Part shown: positions 21,343 through 30,163 of the stretch, one piece after another
Layout: each line of letters begins with the position of its first letter
How positions within the stretch are numbered: position 1 is the stretch's first letter
Source of the DNA: Allokutzneria sp. A3M-2-11 16
GTDB lineage: Bacteria; Actinomycetota; Actinomycetes; Mycobacteriales; Pseudonocardiaceae
DNA: 64,000 nt
Assembly (NCBI RefSeq): GCF_024213555.1
Contig: NZ_JANAVO010000001.1
Location: 1,922,001-1,986,000 of the forward strand
Direction: 5' to 3'
Translations under genes and position numbers: made by a program
The notes under the pieces: generated by a model
The model's database searches: none
Seen by the model: only the letters and a program-made list of their open reading frames with translations
Told to the model about the DNA's origin: nothing

Positions 21343-21392
21343 CTGTTGTGTTCGCTCCTGCCTCGTGCGACCGCGTCGTCGTTGAGTGGGGA

Positions 21393-22661
21393 TCAGCCCT
21401 GGGCGCGGAACACCAGGGAGGAGTGGCCGATGCGGATCACGTCGCCGTCGGCCAGCTGCCACGCCTGGGCCGGGTTGGAGTTCACCGTGGAGCCGTTGGT
21501 GGAACCGAGGTCCGCCAGCATGGCGTTCTGACCGTCCCAGGTGATTTCCAAATGACGGCGCGACACGCCGGTGTCCGGAAGGCGGAAATCCGCGTCCTGG
21601 CCGCGACCGATCACGTTGGAGCCCTGCTTCAGCGTGTAGTTGCGGTTCGACCCGTCGTCCAGCTGCAGCGTCGCGGTCAGCTGGCGCGGGGCGCCACCGA
21701 CGGCGGGCGGGGCATAACCCTGCTGGCCGCCGTAGCCCTGGTCGTACCCGCCCTGCTGCTGGCCGTAACCCTGGTCGTAGCCGCCCTGCTGGGGCTGCTG
21801 ACCGTAGCCCTGGTCATAGCCGCCCTGCTGCTGGCCGTAACCCTGGTCGTAGCCCGGCTGACCGTAGCCGCCCTGCTGGGGCTGCTGGCCATAGCCCTGG
21901 TCATACCCGCCTTGCTGGGGCTGCTGACCGTAGCCCTGGTCATAGCCCTGCTGGGGCTGCTGGCCATAGCCCTGGTCGTAGCCGCCCTGCTGGGGCTGCT
22001 GGTCGTAGCCGGGCTGCGGCTGCTGGCCATAGCCCTGCTGCTGGTCGTAGCCGTACTGGCCGCCGTAGTTCGGGTCGTAGCCGCCCTGCTGGGGCTGCTG
22101 CTGACCGTAGTTGGGGTCCTGTCCGTACTGGCCCTGCTGCTGCTGGCCGTAGCCCTGGTCGTAGCCGTACTGACCCTGCTGCGGCGGGGGCTGCTGGGCG
22201 TACCGGTCGCCCTCGGGGTACTGGCCGGGTGGCTGGCTCATGGGTCGGTCTCCTGCGGTACGAGGTGGTGCCGGCCGTCGGGTCGGCGCTGCGTCTGGGT
22301 CGACTGACGAGCTGGTACGGAACTGTCCGGTGTGCAGCGTCTCAGAACGCTCCATGGAGACTACGACGTCACCGTATGTATCCCACCCGTGCTCGGCCAG
22401 ATGCTCGTTGATGCAGTCCGCGAGCAGTTGGCTCACTCGCTGTTCATCAGCGGCAAGGCGGTCGAAGTCGGCTGGGCCCAGTCTGACGACGTAGTGGTTG
22501 GGAGCGAGGAGACGCCCTCCGGCGAGTTCCTTGATGTTGTCGTCGGCCTGTCGCTCTAGGGCCTGCGCCACCTCCTGCGGTACGACTTTGCCTCCGAACA
22601 CACGCGCGAACGTATTGCCGATCACACCTTCCAAGCGGCGCTCGAAGCGCTGCAGGCCCAC
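21393..22661 (-). CDS. fhaA: FHA-domain protein FhaA (DUF3662 + FHA)
   Basis: Cytoplasmic adaptor, 422 residues. Residues 1-125 are the DUF3662 domain, starting [21 protein letters not shown]. Residues about 145-320 are a Gly/Tyr/Gln low-complexity linker. The C-terminal 90 residues form an FHA domain ([34 protein letters not shown]). In mycobacteria FhaA binds phosphorylated MviN/MurJ and regulates lipid II flipping. GTG 22661 has a GGAGGG ribosome site. It is first in the fhaA-fhaB-pstP-rodA-pbpA-pknA-pknB operon; only 50 bases separate it from fhaB. Confidence 0.95.
   Translation of the reverse strand: MGLQRFERRLEGVIGNTFARVFGGKVVPQEVAQALERQADDNIKELAGGRLLAPNHYVVRLGPADFDRLAADEQRVSQLLADCINEHLAEHGWDTYGDVVVSMERSETLHTGQFRTSSSVDPDAAPTRRPAPPRTAGDRPMSQPPGQYPEGDRYAQQPPPQQGQYGYDQGYGQQQQGQYGQDPNYGQQQPQQGGYDPNYGGQYGYDQQQGYGQQPQPGYDQQPQQGGYDQGYGQQPQQGYDQGYGQQPQQGGYDQGYGQQPQQGGYGQPGYDQGYGQQQGGYDQGYGQQPQQGGYDQGYGQQQGGYDQGYGGQQGYAPPAVGGAPRQLTATLQLDDGSNRNYTLKQGSNVIGRGQDADFRLPDTGVSRRHLEITWDGQNAMLADLGSTNGSTVNSNPAQAWQLADGDVIRIGHSSLVFRAQG
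21690..22200 (-). repeat. degenerate [10 protein letters not shown] coding repeat in fhaA
   Basis: Tandem codons for [10 protein letters not shown](P)QQ-like units, roughly a dozen copies with slips to GQYGYDQ and DPNYGQ. Mycobacterial FhaA has a comparable Gly/Tyr/Gln linker, but this one is long and regular. Confidence 0.85.
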
Positions 22662-22791
22662 GGCAACCCTCCACGTGATGTGTTCCTCGAAGCATCGGTC
22701 CTAGGACGTCTGACCATGGTCCTCCGTTCCTCGGCCGAGCGCTTCTTCCCTTCGATCGTATCCGGGTCCCCGCGAGGGCACAGGGGGCGTT

Positions 22792-22822
22792 TTGCAACCC
22801 GACCGGGGCCCCGTGCTAGGCT
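22792..22822 (+). promoter_or_regulatory. promoter of tRNA-Leu
   Basis: TTGCAA (22792-22797) as -35 and TAGGCT (22817-22822) as -10 with a 19-base spacer, giving a leader of about 35 bases before tRNA-Leu. Confidence 0.55.
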
Positions 22823-22863
22823 TCCGCCGCACCACAGAACACCACAAATGAACAGCACTTCCG

Positions 22864-22946
22864 GGGCAAGTGGCGGAATGGCAGACGCGCACGGTTCAGG
22901 TCCGTGTGTCCGAAAGGACGTGGGGGTTCAACTCCCCCCTTGCCCA
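22864..22946 (+). tRNA. tRNA-Leu (CAG)
   Basis: Class II tRNA of 83 bases: acceptor GGGCAAG / CTTGCCC, anticodon stem CACGG/CCGTG around loop TTCAGGT (anticodon CAG), a variable arm (GTCCGAAAGGAC), T-arm GGGGG-TTCAACT-CCCCC. Discriminator A; CCA not encoded. The long variable arm fits Leu. Confidence 0.95.
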
Positions 22947-22954
22947 CCCGAGAA

Positions 22955-23010
22955 GACGAAGGCGACGTGTGCCTGCGGAGAACGCAGGCGGCGTCGCCTT
23001 CGTCGTTTTT
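22955..23010 (+). terminator. intrinsic terminator of tRNA-Leu
   Basis: Two nested stems, GACGAAGGCGAC / GTCGCCTTCGTC outside and GCCTGCG / CGCAGGC inside, followed by a five-T run. Confidence 0.85.
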
Positions 23011-23014
23011 CCTC

Positions 23015-23068
23015 CTGGGGGTCCAACCCCCAGACCCCGGCCGGAGGGCTGCGCCCCCGGACCCCCAT
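23015..23068. repeat. G/C-run extragenic palindrome after tRNA-Leu
   Basis: CTGGGGGT / ACCCCCAG stem followed by a second hairpin-forming stretch ending in GCGCCCCCGGACCCCC. The pattern (G-run, TCC, C-run) is like a dispersed actinobacterial REP-type element; the gap after tRNA-Ala at 5848 holds a related, shorter form. Nothing coding is seen in 22947-23242. Confidence 0.45.
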
Positions 23069-23242
23069 CTGTCGTGGTCGCGTTGGGTTGCTTTGGGCCA
23101 CCTGGGGATTCGGGGATGCCGTTCGAGAGTTCGGCTGGCGGCGGGAGACACGCGGGGCAATCGTGACTTTTCAATGTGGTCGGCGGGTGAGGCAGGTCAC
23201 TACCCTGGAGGGGTTGGGTCACTGCGCGCACCTGGGGGAACG

Positions 23243-24718
23243 ATGCGTGGTTGGGGATCTCGTCTCGCCGTCCTGGTTTCCGCCCTGGCGCTCAGCGTCG
23301 CGGGCGCTCCCGCCGCTCCGCCCGCCCAGGCGGCCGCCGGTGAGGTCGTGTCGATCCGGTCGCACAACTTTCCGAATGCCCACTTCAGGCATTCGCACTG
23401 GCTCGGCCGCATCGCCGATGTCTTCCCGACCAGCGACGACCTCCTCAAGGAGGACTCGACCTGGGAGCTGCGGCCCGGCCTGGCGGGCAGCTGCCTGTCG
23501 CTGGAGGCCCGCAACTACAAGAACCACTACCTGCGGCACCGCAACGGCGAGGTGGTGCTGGAGCGGTACTCCGAGGACTTCGGCTTCCGGCAGGACGCCA
23601 CCTTCTGCAAGGTCCCGGGCCTGGCCAGCTCCAGCGGGTTCTCGTTGCGCGCCCTCCAGTTCCCCAACGCCTACCTGCGGCACGCCTTCGGGCTGCTGAA
23701 GCTCAACGACTACGACGGCGGTGAGCTCTTCCGGCAGGACGCGACCTTCCACACCGCGGCGCCGTGGATCACCGGGCGGTTCTACAACCCGATCCTCAAC
23801 GCGGGCGCCGACCCGAGCATGGTGATCGACAACGGCCAGTACCACCTGGTGCAGGGCGATACCTACAACAACTACGACATCGTCATCCGCAGTGCGTCCA
23901 CTGTGGAGGGCCTGCGGACGGCGCAGCCGCACGTGGTGTGGACCAACCCCGAGTGCAACGCGGTCGCGTGCACGGAGATCTGGGCGCCGGAGGTGCAGCG
24001 GATCGGTGACCGCTGGTGGATCTTCTTCACCGGGCAGAACGGGACGGGCGGGCACACGCACCGGATGTACGCGCTGCGCTCGACCGGGCCGGCGATCACC
24101 AGCCGCTACGAGTTCCTCGGCGAACAGCGGCTGCCCGGCGACACCTGGGCCATCGACGGCGTCTACCTGACCCACCAGGGGCAGAACTACTACCTCTGGT
24201 CCGGCTGGGAGAGCCAGAGCGCGAACCGGGTCCAGCACCTCTACATCGCGCGGATGGCCGACCCGATGACGCCGATCGGTGACCGGGTGCGGATCTCCTC
24301 GCCGACGCAGCCGTGGGAGACGGTGCCCAACGGGCTCAACATCCTGATCAACGAGGGGCCGCAGCCGATCGTCGCGCCGAACGGCAGGCTGTCGGTGGTC
24401 TACTCGGCCAACGGCAGCTTCACCAACGACTACTGCCTCGGCAGGCTCACCCTCGACGGGGACCCGATGAACCCCGCCGCCTGGACCAAGTCCAGCGGCC
24501 CCGTCTTCGCCGGGCGGCACACCGCGACCTCGCCGGGGCACAACGGGTTCGTGACGATCAACGGCAGCCCGTGGCTCGTCTACCACGCGAACATGGACCC
24601 GGGGACGGGCTGGCCGGGCCGCAGCGTTCGCATCCAGCCGATGTCCTTCGACGCGGCGGGGCTGCCCGTGCTGGGCGCTCCTACCGACATCCACCAGGGG
24701 ATTCCGCTGCCCAGGTGA
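23243..24718 (+). CDS. secreted AbfB-domain GH43 glycoside hydrolase
   Basis: Exported arabinan/arabinoxylan-active enzyme, 491 residues, starting at ATG 23243 after GGGGGAACG. A signal peptide (GWGSRLAVLVSALALSVAGAP) is cut near AQAAA. Residues 36-170 are an AbfB/CBM42-type beta-trefoil (HFRHSHW, NYYLRH-like LRHRNGE, YLRHAFG repeats) that binds arabinofuranose side chains. The five-bladed beta-propeller GH43 domain follows with general base Asp190 (NAGADPSMV), pKa modulator Asp305 (WAIDGVYL) and acid Glu371 (NEGPQP). The likely substrate is arabinan or arabinoxylan. The gene stands alone after tRNA-Leu; no transporter is linked. Confidence 0.88.
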   Translation: MRGWGSRLAVLVSALALSVAGAPAAPPAQAAAGEVVSIRSHNFPNAHFRHSHWLGRIADVFPTSDDLLKEDSTWELRPGLAGSCLSLEARNYKNHYLRHRNGEVVLERYSEDFGFRQDATFCKVPGLASSSGFSLRALQFPNAYLRHAFGLLKLNDYDGGELFRQDATFHTAAPWITGRFYNPILNAGADPSMVIDNGQYHLVQGDTYNNYDIVIRSASTVEGLRTAQPHVVWTNPECNAVACTEIWAPEVQRIGDRWWIFFTGQNGTGGHTHRMYALRSTGPAITSRYEFLGEQRLPGDTWAIDGVYLTHQGQNYYLWSGWESQSANRVQHLYIARMADPMTPIGDRVRISSPTQPWETVPNGLNILINEGPQPIVAPNGRLSVVYSANGSFTNDYCLGRLTLDGDPMNPAAWTKSSGPVFAGRHTATSPGHNGFVTINGSPWLVYHANMDPGTGWPGRSVRIQPMSFDAAGLPVLGAPTDIHQGIPLPR

Positions 24719-25116
24719 CCCGGGCCACGACGACCGGTTCGTCACGGCCGGTGAGCGGTTGAACGGCCATCAACGGTGGTACCGACCTCCGGCGGCACTG
24801 GAGCACGCCTTGCTCCGCGTGGACCAATCACCGCATGAATGCGCAGTGGTTGCCCTGACCTGACTTTTCGGCGGCGGGCGGACGAGCGCTCCCGCTGCTC
24901 ACACGAACGGCCGCACAGCCGGGCCGAAGTCGAAATGCCGTTCACCGACCGGTCACCGCTCGCGTCGGGCCGCCGGTCGCAGCACCCCCGGTTTCGTAGA
25001 TACGTCACACCCGCGGTCCTGGTACTCCAGTTACTGCAAACAAATGCCGCCGCTGATTCCGGCGCAGGGTGAGAATGCGGAATCCAGCGGTGGAAAGCCG
25101 AGGGGAGGCGAAGCGC
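24719..25116. other. non-coding gap before 25117
   Basis: 398 bases with no plausible gene. The left part has short inverted stretches rich in CCGG that could end the GH43 transcript. The right part contains AT-richer sequence around 24990-25060 that could hold the promoter for the 25117 gene; no clear -10 was found. Confidence 0.4.
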
Positions 25117-25740
25117 GTGAGCCGCACTACTGGGCAGACGGCGGTCGATGGAGGTTTTCACGTCCTGCCCACCCGGGCGGTCCCCCCGGTCGAATTACCA
25201 GCTCCGTCCGAGCACCTCGCGGCGCAGGCCGCCGAGCTGCTCGGCTGGCGCGGCACCATGCTGCCGCCGATGACGCTGCTCGGTCGCAAGGTCATCGTCG
25301 TCGCCGAGCTGCTGACCGCGGAGCACGCCGAGCGCGTGTGCCTCGGCGCGCCGCCGGTCACCGACCGCACCACCGTCTCCACCTGGGTCTGGCCGGAGAT
25401 GGCCGGTCGGGTGCCGCCCACCGCCGTCCGCATCGTCGGCGTGCTCGCGGTCTCCAGGCACTGGCGCAGCGCGTTGACCTCCGTGGTGCCGTTCGCCAGG
25501 TTCACCAACGCCGCGGTCGTGGTCCCCTCCACCGTCGCGGGTGCGGACGACTTCCTGCTCAACTGCCTGATGCGGGCCCGGCAGTACGGCGTCGCCGTCG
25601 CCACCGCCGAGGAGCGCGACGGGGTCGAGCTGGCCATGCCCGCCCGCGCCGAGCAGCCCACAATGGACCTGCAGGAATCCATGATCCGCTGGATGCACGA
25701 AATGGTCTACGAGCAGCTGCTCGCCACCGTGCCCGCCTGA
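25117..25740 (+). CDS. unrecognised conserved-type protein
   Basis: I do not recognise the family. The 207-residue product starts at GTG 25117 behind GAGGGGAGGCG. It has no signal peptide or membrane segment. Residues 15-75 (LPAPSEHLAAQAAELLGWRG, VIVVAELLTAEHAERVCLG) and the C-terminal half (VVPSTVAGADDFLLNCLMRARQYGVAVATAEERDGV) look like alternating helices and strands of a compact cytoplasmic domain, ending in an amphipathic helix MDLQESMIRWMHEMVYEQLL. Codon use matches its neighbours. It converges with the lactone oxidase gene at 25763. Confidence 0.75.
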   Translation: MSRTTGQTAVDGGFHVLPTRAVPPVELPAPSEHLAAQAAELLGWRGTMLPPMTLLGRKVIVVAELLTAEHAERVCLGAPPVTDRTTVSTWVWPEMAGRVPPTAVRIVGVLAVSRHWRSALTSVVPFARFTNAAVVVPSTVAGADDFLLNCLMRARQYGVAVATAEERDGVELAMPARAEQPTMDLQESMIRWMHEMVYEQLLATVPA

Positions 25741-25762
25741 ATTCTTTCTCCCCACGTCCCGC

Positions 25763-27085
25763 TCAGATTTCCCCGAGAACCCGATCGAGGTACGCGTTGC
25801 GGAATCGGCCCGTGGGGTCGAGCTTCGCCCGCACGCAGCGGAACTCCGCGAGCTTCGGATACCGACCGGTAAGTATTTCAAAGTTGCACCGGTGCATTTT
25901 GCCCCAGTGCGGGCGGCCCCCGACCGCCCCGACAACGGACTCGAACACGTCGAACCAATGCCGGTGCGGCATGCCGACGAACTGGTGGGCCGCGATGTAG
26001 GCGCTGTCCCTGCCGTACGCGGTGGACAGCCACACGTCGTCGGCGGCGGCCACCCGGACCTCGACCGGGAACATCACCGGGTGCTCCAGGTCTGGTAGCG
26101 CCGCACGCAGTTCCCGCAGCACGTCGCAGACGGCGTCGCGCGGGATCGCGTACTCGGACTCCACGAAGCGCACCTGGCGGTCGGTGACGAAGACCCGGTG
26201 CGACCGGTCGCTGTAGGACCGCGGGGACAGCAGCTCCGAGGACAGCCAGTTCAACGGGCGCACCAGGCTCGGCACCGCCCGGCCCAGCCTGCAGACCGTG
26301 CCGAAGGCCAGGTTCTCCATCACCTGGTACTCCCAGAACTTCCGCGCCGGGCTCAGCGGCGAGCACTCGCTCCCCGCGGGCAGCCGGTTGTTCCGTTTGA
26401 CGAGCGCCTTGCTGCCGTAGGGGAACCAGTAGAACTCGAAGTGGTCGTTGCCCTCGGCGAACTCGTCGAAGCGCTCCAGCACCTCCTCCAGCGGAGCCGG
26501 GTACTCGTTGGCCTCCAACGCGTAGGCCGGTTCGCAGCGCAGGGTCACCGAACTCAGCACGCCGAGCGCGCCGAGCCCGAGCCGTGCCGCCGCGAACTCC
26601 TCCGGGTTCTCCTCGGTCGAGCAGCGCAGCAGCGAGCCGTCCGCCAGCACCAGTTCCAGCGCCTCGACCTGGGTGGCCAGTCCGCCGAAGCGCGCCCCGG
26701 TGCCGTGGGTGCCCGTGGAGATCGCGCCCGCGACGGTCTGCTTGTCGATGTCGCCGAGGTTGGTCATGGCGAGCCCGAGCCGGTCGAGCTCCGCGTTGAG
26801 CCGGTTCAGCGTCGTCCCGGCGTGCACGGTCACCAGGCCGGTCGCCGGGTCCGCGGAGATCACGCCCGAGCACCCGGTCAGGTCGATGGCCATGCCGTCG
26901 GTGGCCGCGATGGCGCTGAAGGAGTGCCCGCTGCCGATCGCCCGCACGGGCAGACCTTCGCGCTCCGCGGTCCGGATGGCGTCGGCGATCTCCTCGGCGT
27001 CGCGGGGGTGGGCGGTGTGCCGGGGCCGAGCCGTGGCGGTGCCCGCCCAGTTCGTCCACGTAGTAGAGGCGGAGCGTGCCTGCAT
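25763..27085 (-). CDS. D-arabinono-1,4-lactone oxidase-type FAD enzyme
   Basis: Vanillyl-alcohol-oxidase-family flavoenzyme, 440 residues. ATG 27085 is behind GGAGGG. The PP-loop AIGSGHSFSAI has His54, the usual covalent FAD attachment. The FAD domain continues with TNLGDIDKQTVAGAISTGTHGTG and a middle alpha/beta region. The C-terminal ALO domain includes RPHWGKMHRCNFEIL. Related enzymes oxidise the C1 of aldono-lactones or alditols (L-gulono- or D-arabinono-lactone, xylitol). Substrate here cannot be named. It is divergent (44-90 bases) from the PLP-fold gene at 27175, a pairing seen in other actinobacteria. Confidence 0.88.
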   Translation of the reverse strand: MQARSASTTWTNWAGTATARPRHTAHPRDAEEIADAIRTAEREGLPVRAIGSGHSFSAIAATDGMAIDLTGCSGVISADPATGLVTVHAGTTLNRLNAELDRLGLAMTNLGDIDKQTVAGAISTGTHGTGARFGGLATQVEALELVLADGSLLRCSTEENPEEFAAARLGLGALGVLSSVTLRCEPAYALEANEYPAPLEEVLERFDEFAEGNDHFEFYWFPYGSKALVKRNNRLPAGSECSPLSPARKFWEYQVMENLAFGTVCRLGRAVPSLVRPLNWLSSELLSPRSYSDRSHRVFVTDRQVRFVESEYAIPRDAVCDVLRELRAALPDLEHPVMFPVEVRVAAADDVWLSTAYGRDSAYIAAHQFVGMPHRHWFDVFESVVGAVGGRPHWGKMHRCNFEILTGRYPKLAEFRCVRAKLDPTGRFRNAYLDRVLGEI

Positions 27086-27161
27086 CACTACCCTCCGTCG
27101 CGCAGATCTCGGGTGAGGCCGAAATTACGTGAATGACTTTCGCTTATCAAGGTCCTGGCCC

Positions 27162-27167
27162 TACCGT
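27162..27167 (+). promoter_or_regulatory. -10 element of a leaderless start
   Basis: TACCGT matches TANNNT and lies seven bases upstream of GTG 27175, supporting leaderless transcription of the PLP-enzyme gene from that start rather than from ATG 27133. Confidence 0.4.
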
Positions 27168-27174
27168 GCATAAC

Positions 27175-28383
27175 GTGCTTACCAACGGACTGCGTGCGCG
27201 TTATGACTCGGCAACCGTCGAGCTCGACCCGCCGTTCGCGCTGGTTGACCTCGAAGCGTTCCGCTCGAACGCCCAGGAGCTGCTCCGGCGGGCCAACGGC
27301 AGGCCGATCCGGGTGGCCAGCAAGTCGGTCCGCTGCCGCGAGCTGCTCGGCCAGGTGCTGGCGTTGCCCGGCTTCGCGGGCGTGATGGCGTACTCGCTGG
27401 CCGAGGCGCTCTGGCAGGTCGAGACCGGACTGACCGACGACGTGCTGGTGGGCTACCCGACCGCGGACCGGGGCGCGCTGCGCGCCCTCGCCAAGGACGA
27501 CGCCGCGCGGGCGGCGGTCACGATCATGGTCGACGACGTGGCGCAGCTGGACTTCGTCAGCGACGCGCTCGGCGCCGGGCACCCGGAGATCCGGGTCTGC
27601 ATCGAGCTGGACGCGTCCTGGCGCCCGCTGGCCAGGTTCCGGCAGGACTGGTTGCACGTCGGCGTCCGCCGCTCGCCGGTGCACACCCCGCTGGAGGCGG
27701 CCGCACTGGCCAGGGAAGTGTTGCGGCGCCCGGGTTTCTCGCTCGTCGGCGTGATGGCCTACGAGGCGCAGATCGCCGGTCTCGGGGACGCCCCGCGGGG
27801 CAGGCCGGTGCGGGCCACCGCGGTCCGGATGATGCAACGACGCTCCTTCGCCGAGCTGGCCGAGCGCCGCGCGGCCGCGGTCGCCGCGATCCGTGCGCTC
27901 GCCCCGCTGGAGTTCGTCAACGGTGGTGGCACCGGCAGCCTGGAGCGGACCTCCACCGAGGAGGCGGTGACCGAGCTGGCCGCGGGGTCCGGGCTGCTGG
28001 CACCGACGCTGTTCGACACCTACCAGGCGTTCCGGCTGCGCCCGGCCGCGCTGTTCGCGCTGCCGGTGGTGCGCAGGCCCGCGGAGGGCGTCGCCACCGT
28101 CTTCGGCGGCGGGTACCTCGCGTCCGGGCCGGTCGGCAGCGACCGGTTGCCGACCCCTTATCTGCCGCAGGGCCTGCGACTCACCGGCGCGGAAGCGGCC
28201 GGTGAGGTGCAGACCCCGTTGCTGGGCGCGGTGGCGGACGAGCTCGCTGTCGGCGACCGGGTGTGGTTCCGGCACGCCAAGGCGGGGGAGCTCGCCGAGC
28301 GGTTCGCCCAGTTCCATCTACTCGACTCCGGCGGGCTCACCACGGTCCCCACGTACCGCGGTGAGCAACGCTGCTTCGGCTGA
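27175..28383 (+). CDS. PLP-dependent amino acid deaminase/aldolase (alanine-racemase fold)
   Basis: Fold-type III PLP enzyme of the D-threonine aldolase / D-serine dehydratase-like group. The GTG at 27175 (402 residues) is favoured by a correctly spaced TANNNT motif; ATG 27133 would add 14 residues. The PLP lysine lies in RVASKSVRC (Lys50). DWLHVGVRRS and GVMAYEAQIAGLG are barrel strands; VNGGGTGS is the phosphate site; the C-terminal DSD1-like domain includes GDRVWFRHAKAGELAERF, where His and Glu likely bind a metal. Products of such enzymes are aldehydes or keto acids; the D-amino acid substrate is unknown. Divergent from the sugar-lactone oxidase, so a joint pathway is plausible but unproved. 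Confidence 0.85.
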   Translation: MLTNGLRARYDSATVELDPPFALVDLEAFRSNAQELLRRANGRPIRVASKSVRCRELLGQVLALPGFAGVMAYSLAEALWQVETGLTDDVLVGYPTADRGALRALAKDDAARAAVTIMVDDVAQLDFVSDALGAGHPEIRVCIELDASWRPLARFRQDWLHVGVRRSPVHTPLEAAALAREVLRRPGFSLVGVMAYEAQIAGLGDAPRGRPVRATAVRMMQRRSFAELAERRAAAVAAIRALAPLEFVNGGGTGSLERTSTEEAVTELAAGSGLLAPTLFDTYQAFRLRPAALFALPVVRRPAEGVATVFGGGYLASGPVGSDRLPTPYLPQGLRLTGAEAAGEVQTPLLGAVADELAVGDRVWFRHAKAGELAERFAQFHLLDSGGLTTVPTYRGEQRCFG

Positions 28384-28392
28384 GGTGGCGGT

Positions 28393-29007
28393 TCAGCCGA
28401 TGCGCTTGGAGAGGTAGTCCCTGATCAGTTCCTTGGCCTCGGAGATCAGCACGGCGTCGCCGTCCGGATCCCGGCGGAAGGCCAGCTTCAGCACGCTGTC
28501 GGCCGCCTCGATCGCCACGGCCATCGGCGTGGCCACCTGGCTCTCCGGGAAGCCGAAGCGCTCGGTGATGAGCGTGGACAACCGTTCGGCGATCACGGTG
28601 TTGCTGTCCCGCTGCTCGTCCATCAGGTGCGGGTCGATGACGTCACCGAAGTGCACCTTGCGGAAGGCCGGCAGATCCCGGTGCATCGACACGTAGATGT
28701 CGAAGACCGAGTCGACAACCTGCCACCAGTCGTTGAGCTGCTGCTCGGCGAAACGCTGACCGACCTCGTTCATGAAGCGGTCCAGGTTGCGCAGGGTGAG
28801 CGCCTGCACGACCGCGCGCTTGTCCGGGAAGAACTGGTACAGCGAGCCGACCGCGACGCCTGCGCGTTCCGCGATCAGGGTCGTGGTGACCCCGTCGTAA
28901 CCGACCTCGGCGATCAGGTCGGCGCAGGCATCCAGCATTCGTTCCACCCTGCGCGCACTGCGCTGCTGCACTGGACGGCGACGCAGCGGTGTGACGTCGG
29001 CGGGCAC
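28393..29007 (-). CDS. TetR-family transcriptional regulator
   Basis: Regulator of 204 residues starting at GTG 29007 (GAGGAG ribosome site). N-terminal HTH: RVERMLDACADLIAEVGYDG, TTTLIAERAGVAVGSLYQFFPDKRAVVQAL with the TetR recognition helix. The C-terminal ligand domain has no distinctive signature. Convergent with the PLP enzyme gene (nine bases apart). Its operator may be the CCGACCGGTCGG palindrome at 29483, which is 475 bases away and not in its own promoter, so the target is uncertain. Confidence 0.9.
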   Translation of the reverse strand: MPADVTPLRRRPVQQRSARRVERMLDACADLIAEVGYDGVTTTLIAERAGVAVGSLYQFFPDKRAVVQALTLRNLDRFMNEVGQRFAEQQLNDWWQVVDSVFDIYVSMHRDLPAFRKVHFGDVIDPHLMDEQRDSNTVIAERLSTLITERFGFPESQVATPMAVAIEAADSVLKLAFRRDPDGDAVLISEAKELIRDYLSKRIG

Positions 29008-30163
29008 GGCTACTCCTCACTTGGGGGCTCGGGCGGCCGGAGCGAGCGGCGAACATGATCTCTGCTCGTCTGCTCCGGGCACGCCACCGTATGGATATGT
29101 GTGCGGTGGCCGGTCCAGTCGTCCCACTAGTTTCCCGGCGTCTTCCTTCTCCGAGCTCGGTCCTCCCGCCGATCAGGCGGAGGAACCGGTCCGAGCGGTA
29201 CGGGTTGGGGGAACCTCTGTTCTCACAAGGGGTCAGACGCACGAGGAAACCACAGGGACAGCCCCTGTGATCACCAACACCGTTACCTGGATGTCATCTT
29301 TCCTAAGCATGTCAAGACCTCCGCCGGTTACCCAGAGTCCATCTTCTGATCGACGGCGTTCGAAGGGAAACAGGGTTTCCTTAAGGTCCGCTGCCTCGAC
29401 TTTTACGATCAAGATCGCAACGAGTTTCAGATACGGGCTGCTATACCCGCTGTTACTTTCCGGTACCCGCCGAACTACCTGACCGACCGGTCGGCTGCGG
29501 GGTGGCCGTTCGGGGCCGGTCCAACTCGTGAATCGGTTACACGGCGTGGCGCAACTAAACGGTCGTACAAGATGACCGGATGACGATTATCCCCCGTAAA
29601 AGCGGCAAGGTTCACTCGAACGGAGGACAGAGGGGTCGCCGGTGGGGCCGAATGGGTGGCGGACCTGGCACGGATGCGCCCCTCCGGCCCCACCCGAAAC
29701 GTGCAACGCCGCGTCTCCGGCCGAGTGCTCTCGGTGAGCGGTTGCGGGGGTGGCAAGGCGTTGTTCGGCGCGAATTGACGACCATCCGGCTCCGGCGACC
29801 TTTGGCGAACTCCGGGGAACTCCAGTCGAACGGGGTACAGAATTCAACTGGTCATCTGACCAACAGTCGTGACAGAGAAAAACCCGGCGCTCGCGGGAGG
29901 TGAGCGCCGGGTTTCTTCCCTTACTGCGGGGGACGGGAGTTGGAATTCCGCGAACCGGTGCCGGTCGGGGGGAGGGGAGTGCTATTCGGCACCGGCCCGC
30001 GGAAGTCTGTGTAGTTGTGTTCAGTTGTGTCCTGCTGCGTGGCCCGGCGGTCCAGGTCCGAAAGCGGTCGGGGGTTCGCCCGGACCCGGACCACCAGCCA
30101 CGGGGCGGTCTCCTTGCGCCTGCGCTCGGGGGGCGCGGCGCGAGGACCGCCGGTTGTCCTCGC
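29008..30163. other. gene-poor region
   Basis: 1156 bases without a convincing gene. 29270-29480 is noticeably less GC-rich than the surroundings. Palindrome CCGACCGGTCGG lies at 29483-29494 (TetR-operator-like) and TGGTCATCTGACCA at 29849-29862 (GntR/FCD-operator-like). A 10-base stem GGTGGGGCCG / CGGCCCCACC with a 34-base interior lies at 29641-29694, and a 12-base, one-mismatch stem at 30049-30092. TCGAACGG-RG-KACAG occurs twice (29614, 29826). A strong hairpin is at 29880-29914. It could hold an unannotated RNA. Confidence 0.4.
29880..29914 (-). terminator. hairpin terminator in the gene-poor region
   Basis: Thirteen-base stem AAACCCGGCGCTC / GAGCGCCGGGTTT, nine-base loop. On the minus strand it runs into TTTTTC, so it most likely ends the minus-strand transcript of 30767-30164 despite the 250-base distance. 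On the plus strand it is followed by TTTCTTCCC and could act both ways. Confidence 0.65.

Noticed and set aside
22864-24718. tRNA-Leu as an attachment site for an integrated island
   Set aside because: No integrase, no repeat of the tRNA 3' end and no phage gene lie downstream. A single GH43 gene is not evidence of an island.
29475-29756. A 93-residue minus-strand frame in the gene-poor region
   Set aside because: No ribosome site, no motif and an amino-acid composition like that of random GC-rich sequence.
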